Source: Paenibacillus sp. (GTDB taxonomy: Bacteria; Bacillota; Bacilli; Paenibacillales; NBRC-103111). From it: 11,709 bases of DNA. Below the pieces are notes generated by a model. The model ran no database searches and was not told where the DNA came from. It saw nothing but the letters and a program-made list of their open reading frames with translations. Location: NCBI GenBank assembly GCA_029239545.1, contig JARBUQ010000074.1, forward strand, positions 1 through 11,709. Direction: 5' to 3'. Made by a program: the position numbers and the translations under genes. Below are positions 7,433 to 11,709 of this stretch, one piece after another. Every line of letters begins with the position of its first letter. Position 1 is the first letter of the stretch.

Positions 7433-7476
7433 ACGGCAGGCTGACAATGGTATTCCTATCGGCTTGTCGTTTTTTT
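7433..7476 (+). terminator. Rho-independent terminator between glpD and the DUF1569 gene
   Basis: The arms 7433-7443 (ACGGCAGGCTG) and 7460-7470 (CGGCTTGTCGT) form an 11-bp stem with three G-U pairs and a 16-nt loop. A run of T through 7476 follows. It probably ends glpD transcripts that pass the repeat region. Confidence 0.75.
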
Positions 7477-7522
7477 GTTCGAAAAATAGCAATCAAAAAG
7501 AAATCAATGAAACAGCATAAGA

Positions 7523-7528
7523 TATAAT
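7523..7528 (+). promoter_or_regulatory. Probable -10 box for the DUF1569 gene
   Basis: A perfect TATAAT lies 57 nt before the start codon in A-rich DNA just after a terminator. No good -35 is visible at 16-18 nt, so only the -10 is claimed. Confidence 0.4.
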
Positions 7529-7585
7529 GGAATATATAAGTGCTTAAATACGGCGTGAACTACTCTAATAGAGGGAGTTGTAATA

Positions 7586-8035
7586 ATGCAAAATATTTTT
7601 GATCATACAAATACAGTGGAAATTTTAACTCGTATCGACAAATTAAGCCCGAATTCACAACCGCAATGGGGACAAATGGATGTTGCCCAAATGCTGGCTC
7701 ACTGCTCATCGTTTCAAGACTTTGCAACGGGGAATTCCTTTGAAAAGAGAGGCTGGTTAGGGATAATAATAGGAAATTTTGTGAAACCACTTTTTTATAA
7801 TGACAAGCCATTACCCCGCAATATGTCCACTATTCCAACTGTTTTGATTGCCGATTCAAAAGAATTTGAAAAAGAAAGAGAAATACTGAAACAAAGTATT
7901 ATAACCTTCCAAAATAATGGGCCAGAGAGGTGTACAACTCATCCCCATCCATTTTTCGGAAAGCTTACTCCCGAGCAATGGGGGAAAGGAATTTACAAGC
8001 ACCTGGATCATCATTTAAAACAGTTTGGCGTTTAG
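7586..8035 (+). CDS. DUF1569 domain protein (DinB/YfiT-like fold)
   Basis: The 149-residue protein matches DUF1569, a small family of the DinB/YfiT-like superfamily. Those proteins are four-helix bundles, often with a metal bound by histidines, and some transfer bacillithiol or other thiols. Visible hallmarks are the N-terminal WGQMDVAQMLAHCS segment and the C-terminal block HPHPFFGKLTPEQWGKGIYK followed by HLDHHLKQFGV. The conserved histidines in AHC and HLDHH are candidate ligands. No signal peptide or membrane segment is seen. The start is ATG 7586, with GAGGGAG (7571-7577) 8 nt upstream. The gene is clearly more AT-rich than its neighbours and stands alone between a terminator and the next operon. 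Family membership is fairly sure. Biochemical function is unknown. Confidence 0.85.
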   Translation: MQNIFDHTNTVEILTRIDKLSPNSQPQWGQMDVAQMLAHCSSFQDFATGNSFEKRGWLGIIIGNFVKPLFYNDKPLPRNMSTIPTVLIADSKEFEKEREILKQSIITFQNNGPERCTTHPHPFFGKLTPEQWGKGIYKHLDHHLKQFGV

Positions 8036-8242
8036 TCATGACCGGTGCGATTTGGATTGCTGTGCTGGCCATGGCCAGGAAATGAATTAAACATGAATGG
8101 TTTCGTATAGGAACACGGATACTAGTACAATATGATTTTCCAGCTCCAAGGTATTAAACAGGCAGCATGGTGTAAGGATCATTTCCTAAATTGAGAATTA
8201 AGTTCTTGGATTAATAAGACGTGTCCGTGCAGGAGAGATACA
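8036..8242. other. Intergenic region upstream of the DUF993 operon
   Basis: No gene is supported. A perfect palindrome CTGGCCATGGCCAG lies at 8065-8078. TACAAT at 8126-8131 and TTGAGA at 8191-8196 are possible promoter elements, but neither has a well-spaced partner. The operon promoter should be here or further left, and I cannot place it. No clear CcpA-type operator is seen. Confidence 0.4.
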
Positions 8243-8275
8243 ATGAGGGCAACAAAAGAAATTCAAATTTGTTAG
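8243..8275 (+). CDS. Possible 10-residue leader peptide before the oxidoreductase gene
   Basis: ATG 8243 has a good ribosome binding site, AGGAGA (8231-8236), 6 nt upstream. It encodes MRATKEIQIC and stops at TAG 8273-8275, five bases before the ribosome binding site of the next gene. Such a short frame could couple or regulate translation. It could equally arise by chance, and no attenuator hairpin is visible. Confidence 0.25.
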   Translation: MRATKEIQIC

Positions 8276-8293
8276 ACAAGGGAGAAATGGACA

Positions 8294-9445
8294 ATGGGTG
8301 TACATCAAATCGGAATTATTATGAATGGAGTTACTGGGCGTATGGGTACGAACCAGCACTTAATCCGTTCGATCGTGGCTATTCGCAAGCAAGGCGGGGT
8401 AGCGCTGCCTAATGGAGACACTATTATGCCGGATCCTATTCTGGTGGGACGTCAAGAGAGCAAGCTGCAGGACCTGGCTGAAAAGCATGGTTTGACTCGC
8501 TGGAGCACGGATTTGGACAGCTGTCTGGCTGATGCTTACAACACAATCTACTTCGATTCGCAAACTACGGTTCGTCGCGCTGCTGATGTGAAGAAAGCGA
8601 TTGCGGCTGGCAAGCACATCTATTGTGAGAAGCCAACGGCTACTGATCTGGCATCTTCCTTGGAGCTCGCTCGTTTGGCCCAGGAAGCAGTCGTGAAGAA
8701 TGGTGTAGTTCAAGATAAATTATTCCTTCCAGGTTTGATGAAGATGAAGCGTTTAGTAGATTCCGGTTTCTTCGGCCAGATTCTTTCCGTCCGTATGGAA
8801 TTCGGTTACTGGGTATTCGAGGGTGACTGGCAGCCAGGTCAACGTCCTTCATGGAACTATCGCAAAGAGGATGGCGGCGGTATCATCGTAGATATGTTCG
8901 CTCACTGGCGTTATGTATTAGACAACCTGTTCGGAGAAGTGAAATCCGTTTCTTGCCTTGGGGTAACTCATGTGGGTGAGCGTTTGGATGAGAAGGGCGA
9001 GCGTTATACATGTACCGCTGACGATGCAGCCTATGCTACTTTCGAGCTGGAGGGCGGAATTGTTGTACAAGCCAACTCTTCCTGGACTGTGCGCGTAGAT
9101 CGGGACGATCTGTTGACGATCCATGTTGACGGCACCGAAGGCAGCGCAGTATCCGGTCTTCGCAATTGTAAAGCACAGCACCGCGTGCATACACCTAAAC
9201 CAACTTGGAACCCGGATATCGAGAATCCGTTCAAATTCCAAGAGCAATGGCAGGAGGTTCCAGGCAACCAAGTATACGACAATGGCTTCAAGGTGCAATG
9301 GGAGCTGTTCCTCAAACACGTTGTAATTGACACTCCATTCCCTTGGAACCTGCTTGAAGGCGCTAAAGGTACACAGCTGGCTGATTTGGGTCTGCAATCA
9401 TGGGAAGAGCGTCGTTGGATCGATGTTCCTGCTCTCAGTCTGTAA
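8294..9445 (+). CDS. Gfo/Idh/MocA family oxidoreductase
   Basis: This is probably a cytoplasmic NAD(P)-dependent dehydrogenase acting on a sugar, cyclitol or derivative. The 383-residue protein has an N-terminal Rossmann domain (about 1-130) and a C-terminal alpha/beta substrate domain. The nucleotide motif is unusual: IGIIMNGVTGRMG at the N-terminus, with GxxGRMG as in dihydrodipicolinate reductase in place of the common GxGxxG. The hallmark EKP motif is present in HIYCEKPTA (K113). After GGGIIVD, the catalytic-type Asp and His are D200 and H204 in DMFAH, so the active site looks complete. The start is ATG 8294, with GGGAGA just upstream. The ATG at 8287 is in another frame. It is the first gene of an operon with a DUF993 gene 66 nt downstream and an epimerase-type gene after that. 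Substrate unknown. Confidence 0.9.
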   Translation: MGVHQIGIIMNGVTGRMGTNQHLIRSIVAIRKQGGVALPNGDTIMPDPILVGRQESKLQDLAEKHGLTRWSTDLDSCLADAYNTIYFDSQTTVRRAADVKKAIAAGKHIYCEKPTATDLASSLELARLAQEAVVKNGVVQDKLFLPGLMKMKRLVDSGFFGQILSVRMEFGYWVFEGDWQPGQRPSWNYRKEDGGGIIVDMFAHWRYVLDNLFGEVKSVSCLGVTHVGERLDEKGERYTCTADDAAYATFELEGGIVVQANSSWTVRVDRDDLLTIHVDGTEGSAVSGLRNCKAQHRVHTPKPTWNPDIENPFKFQEQWQEVPGNQVYDNGFKVQWELFLKHVVIDTPFPWNLLEGAKGTQLADLGLQSWEERRWIDVPALSL

Positions 9446-9473
9446 GAGGTAACGGAATAGAGGCTAACGACAT

Positions 9474-9492
9474 GCATTTGCTCGACAAATGC
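9474..9492 (+). promoter_or_regulatory. Small hairpin directly before the DUF993 ribosome binding site
   Basis: GCATTTG (9474-9480) and CAAATGC (9486-9492) form a perfect 7-bp stem with a CTCGA loop. It is two bases before AAGGAGGA (9495-9502) and has no T-tract. It is therefore not a terminator. It may protect or process the operon mRNA, or set translation of the second gene. Confidence 0.5.
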
Positions 9493-9511
9493 TTAAGGAG
9501 GATTCACAACA

Positions 9512-10672
9512 ATGGCTAACACCTTGTATTTGCCGCAAGCTGGCGGCACAAGACTAACCTATGAGCCGGGGCATGCTGCCCCGATAGAATTACCTACGGC
9601 TCCGCTTAAGAGCCGAATCGCTTTCTCGGCTGCGCATGTTGTGGCTGATCCATTCGCGGATGCGGATCCGATCAACAACGGCCAGATCGATTGGGAAGGC
9701 ACACTAGCCTATCGTCGTCATTTGTGGTCGCTCGGGTTGTCCATTGCGGAAGCGATGGACACCGCGCAGCGCGGAATGGGTCTGAACTGGGAGCGCGCGA
9801 AGGAACTGATTCGCCGCTCTACAGCAGAAGCACGCGCAGTTGGAGGCGGAATCGCTTCCGGAGCGGGTACGGATCATTTGGTACCAGGTCCGAACGTAAC
9901 GCTGGAGCAAGTGGAGGCTGCTTATGAGGAGCAGTGCTCGTTCGTTGAGGAGCAAGGCGGACGTATCATTCTTATGGCGAGCCGTGCTCTTGCAGCATGT
10001 GCCAAAGGGCCAGAGGATTATGTACGTGTATACGGCAAAATCCTGAGCCAAGTGAAGGAGCCGGTTATCCTGCATTGGCTGGGCGACATGTTCGATCCGC
10101 AATTGGCTGGATACTGGGGCCACAAGGACGTCAACGCAGCTATGGATGTGTGTCTGGACGTCATTCGGGCTCACGCTGACAAAGTGGACGGCATCAAGAT
10201 ATCCTTGCTCGATGCGGACAAGGAAATTGTTATGCGCCGTCAGCTTCCTGCCAGTGTGAAGATGTATACAGGTGATGATTTCAACTACCCTGATTTGATT
10301 CGCGGGGATGAGCATGGCTTCAGCCACGCTTTGCTTGGGATCTTCGATGCTATTGCACCTGCGGCGGCAGCTGCTATTCACGCGTTAGACAATGGCGATA
10401 TTAAGCGTTATGATGCTTTGCTCGAGAAGACGGTTCCGTTGTCACGTCATATATTCCAAAAGCCTACCTATGCCTACAAAACCGGCATCGTGTTCATGGC
10501 TTATCTGAACGGCCATCAATCGCACTTCCGTATGATCGGCGGAGCGGAAGGCCAGCGTTCGGTCATTCATTTATCCGAGTTGTTCGTTCTGGCGGATCAA
10601 GCGGGCTTGCTTGTGAATCCGGATCTTGCTACAGAACGGATGCGTCTGGTATTGAAGCTTGCTGGAGCCTAA
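9512..10672 (+). CDS. DUF993 family protein, DapA/aldolase-like TIM barrel
   Basis: The 386-residue product belongs to DUF993, an uncharacterised family related to the dihydrodipicolinate synthase/N-acetylneuraminate lyase group of class I aldolases. Visible segments are FSAAHVVADPFADADP, LSIAEAMDTAQRGMGLNW, GAGTDHLVPGPNVTLEQVEA, EPVILHWLGDMFDP and VDGIKISLLDADKEI. In the last, K229 lies at the end of a beta strand in a GIK context like the Schiff-base lysine of DapA and NanA. MYTGDDFNYPDLI and the later FDAIAPAAAAAI also fit that fold. The start is ATG 9512, with AAGGAGGA 9 nt upstream. It lies between oxidoreductase and epimerase-type genes, so aldol cleavage or condensation of a keto-sugar or keto-acid is the likely reaction. 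That role is inferred and the substrate is unknown. Confidence 0.85.
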   Translation: MANTLYLPQAGGTRLTYEPGHAAPIELPTAPLKSRIAFSAAHVVADPFADADPINNGQIDWEGTLAYRRHLWSLGLSIAEAMDTAQRGMGLNWERAKELIRRSTAEARAVGGGIASGAGTDHLVPGPNVTLEQVEAAYEEQCSFVEEQGGRIILMASRALAACAKGPEDYVRVYGKILSQVKEPVILHWLGDMFDPQLAGYWGHKDVNAAMDVCLDVIRAHADKVDGIKISLLDADKEIVMRRQLPASVKMYTGDDFNYPDLIRGDEHGFSHALLGIFDAIAPAAAAAIHALDNGDIKRYDALLEKTVPLSRHIFQKPTYAYKTGIVFMAYLNGHQSHFRMIGGAEGQRSVIHLSELFVLADQAGLLVNPDLATERMRLVLKLAGA

Positions 10673-10696
10673 GCATTAGGAAGGAGACTTATTCGA

Positions 10697-11527
10697 ATGA
10701 CACAACCTTTTCAATCGATAGAACGACTCAGCTTGAATCAGATTACAACGAACCGTTGGAATATGAGCGAAGCTGTTGATGGCTGTGCTCGCGCAGGCGT
10801 CCCTTGGATCGCCATGTGGCGCGACAAGGTTGCGGATGCTGGCCTGGCGGCGAGCCGCAAGCTGGTGCAGGACGCGGGATTGCGCGTCTCCAGCTTGTGC
10901 CGCGGGGGATACTTCCCCGCAGCGACTGCTGCCGAGCGCCAAGCTCGCATCGACGATAACCGCCGCGCGGTTGAGGAAGCCGCCGAGCTGGGCGCGGAGG
11001 TGCTCGTGCTTGTGTGCGGGCCGGCGCCCGACCGCGACATTGATGGCGCGCGGACGATGGTCGCCGACGGCATCGCGCAGCTGGTGCCGTTCGCGCAGCA
11101 GCACGGCGTGAAGCTTGGCATCGAGCCGCTTCATCCGATGTACGCCGCGGAGCGCTCCGTCATCAGCACGCTCGAGCAGGCCACTACATTGGCACACCAG
11201 CATGCAGCGCATGAGGTGGGCGTGGTGGTTGATGTGTTCCACGTCTGGTGGGACCCGAACCTTTACCCGCAGATCGCCAGAGCTGGCGCGGATGGCCGCA
11301 TTCTGGGCTTCCACGTATCCGATTGGATCGTACCTGTGCCTGATATGCTGTTAGGTCGCGGTATGATGGGCGACGGAGTCATTGAACTGCGCCGCATTCG
11401 CAGCGCCGTAGAGCAAGCCGGTTACACAGGCCCGATCGAGGTTGAGATTTTCAACAAAGCGATCTGGGATCAGCCTGGGGACGAAGTGCTGGACATCATG
11501 AAGCAACGTTACTTGGAGCACTGCTAA
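10697..11527 (+). CDS. Sugar phosphate isomerase/epimerase-type TIM barrel (AP endonuclease family 2 fold)
   Basis: The 276-residue protein belongs to the xylose isomerase-like TIM-barrel superfamily, which includes IolE, hydroxypyruvate isomerase and tagatose/psicose epimerases. The metal site can be read from E143 (GIEPLHPMY), D179 and H182 (DVFHVWWD), H206 (GFHVSDW) and E250 (EVEIFN). These should bind a divalent cation used in proton transfer, isomerisation or dehydration. ATG 10697 follows AAGGAG (10681-10686) by 10 nt. The gene is 24 nt after the DUF993 stop codon, so it is in the same operon, and a strong terminator follows. The middle of the gene (about 10800-11300) is visibly richer in GC, with many GCG and CGC codons, than the two genes before it. 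The superfamily is secure. Whether it acts as isomerase, epimerase or dehydratase is not clear. Confidence 0.88.
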   Translation: MTQPFQSIERLSLNQITTNRWNMSEAVDGCARAGVPWIAMWRDKVADAGLAASRKLVQDAGLRVSSLCRGGYFPAATAAERQARIDDNRRAVEEAAELGAEVLVLVCGPAPDRDIDGARTMVADGIAQLVPFAQQHGVKLGIEPLHPMYAAERSVISTLEQATTLAHQHAAHEVGVVVDVFHVWWDPNLYPQIARAGADGRILGFHVSDWIVPVPDMLLGRGMMGDGVIELRRIRSAVEQAGYTGPIEVEIFNKAIWDQPGDEVLDIMKQRYLEHC

Positions 11528-11544
11528 TAGAACATGGAGTAGAA

Positions 11545-11586
11545 AGGATAATCCCTGTCTTAAATGACAGGGATCATCCTTTTTTT
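11545..11586 (+). terminator. Rho-independent terminator of the DUF993 operon
   Basis: The arms 11545-11559 and 11566-11580 form a 15-bp stem with one mismatch (core ATCCCTGTC/GACAGGGAT) and a TTAAAT loop. Six T follow. It lies 18 nt after the last stop codon. Confidence 0.92.
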
Positions 11587-11589
11587 ATA

Positions 11590-11640
11590 GCAACATCAAA
11601 AACCCGCTGAAAAGATTATCCAGCGGGTTTTTGATGTTGC
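11590..11640. terminator. Perfect 20-bp inverted repeat, bidirectional terminator
   Basis: Arms 11590-11609 and 11621-11640 are exact reverse complements around an 11-nt loop. The core CCCGCTG/CAGCGGG is flanked by five A on one side and five T on the other, so the hairpin can terminate on either strand. It lies between the + operon and the convergent - gene. Confidence 0.9.
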
Positions 11641-11661
11641 TTCCTAAGCGTACAAGCTGCC

Positions 11662-11709
11662 TTATTTCCACTCACCGCTAATATTGCCTGCTTTCAAACC
11701 ATCATTCAC
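11662..11709 (-). CDS. C-terminal end of a convergent gene, cut by the window edge
   Basis: Reading the minus strand from the edge, an open frame gives VNDGLKAGNISGEWK and stops at TAA (complement of 11662-11664). The stop lies 21 nt before the bidirectional terminator, which is the right place for a gene end. Fifteen residues are too few to name the product. A secreted solute-binding protein would be compatible but is only a guess. Confidence 0.55.
   Translation of the reverse strand: MNDGLKAGNISGEWK

Noticed and set aside
8065..8078. Palindrome CTGGCCATGGCCAG
   Set aside because: Fourteen bases of perfect symmetry without promoter context or a second copy is not enough to call an operator.
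8038..8085. Fifteen-codon frame MTGAIWIAVLAMARK after the DUF1569 gene
   Set aside because: It has no ribosome binding site and is too short to judge. It may be chance or a worn gene end.
10676..11314. Long open frames on the minus strand and in other frames of the epimerase-type gene
   Set aside because: They are a by-product of high GC, which removes stop codons. They lack ribosome binding sites and family motifs.

Overview
The window looks like a piece of a Paenibacillus-type chromosome (Bacillota). The reasons are a three-SLH-domain surface protein, strong AGGAGG-type ribosome binding sites, TTG starts, U-tract terminators, a GlpP-controlled glycerol system and mixed base composition. 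All complete genes lie on the + strand. A short C-terminal piece of a convergent gene enters on the - strand at the right edge.

Layout. (1) 1-1990: the 3' part of a gene for a large S-layer-homology surface protein, closed by a terminator. (2) 1991-3026: a degraded stretch. An ECF sigma factor gene keeps region 2 but has lost region 4. It runs into a fragment of a DUF2961 gene that itself carries a +1 frameshift. (3) 3027-7137: the glycerol catabolism genes glpP (antiterminator), glpK (kinase) and glpD (glycerol-3-phosphate dehydrogenase). Two transcription units are visible, glpP-glpK and glpD. Each has its own promoter and an untranslated leader with an intrinsic terminator. (4) 7138-7585: intergenic DNA with four short copies of a repeat in both orientations, a terminator and a probable -10 box. 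(5) 7586-8035: a visibly AT-rich DUF1569 (DinB-like) gene. (6) 8287-11586: a three-gene operon for a Gfo/Idh/MocA-type oxidoreductase, a DUF993 protein and a sugar phosphate isomerase/epimerase-type TIM barrel. It ends in a terminator, followed by a second, perfect 20-bp inverted repeat shared with the convergent gene.

How the genes work together. GlpK phosphorylates glycerol and GlpD oxidises the product to dihydroxyacetone phosphate. GlpP, with glycerol-3-phosphate, should let RNA polymerase read through the leader terminators. The two leaders start with the same ten bases. Both can form a small hairpin whose loop holds two GGAGA motifs and whose 3' arm overlaps the terminator stem. The stem sequences differ but pairing is kept, which makes a convincing candidate for the GlpP-dependent antiterminator. 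Because one leader lies ahead of glpP, glpP should be autoregulated. No glpF is present between glpP and glpK.

The least understood part is the DUF993 operon. The oxidoreductase has a glycine-rich motif like that of DapB, DUF993 has a candidate Schiff-base lysine in a DapA-like context, and the third protein keeps the metal ligands of IolE-type enzymes. The likely role is catabolism of a sugar, cyclitol or sugar acid by oxidation, isomerisation or dehydration, and aldol cleavage. The substrate cannot be read from the sequence.
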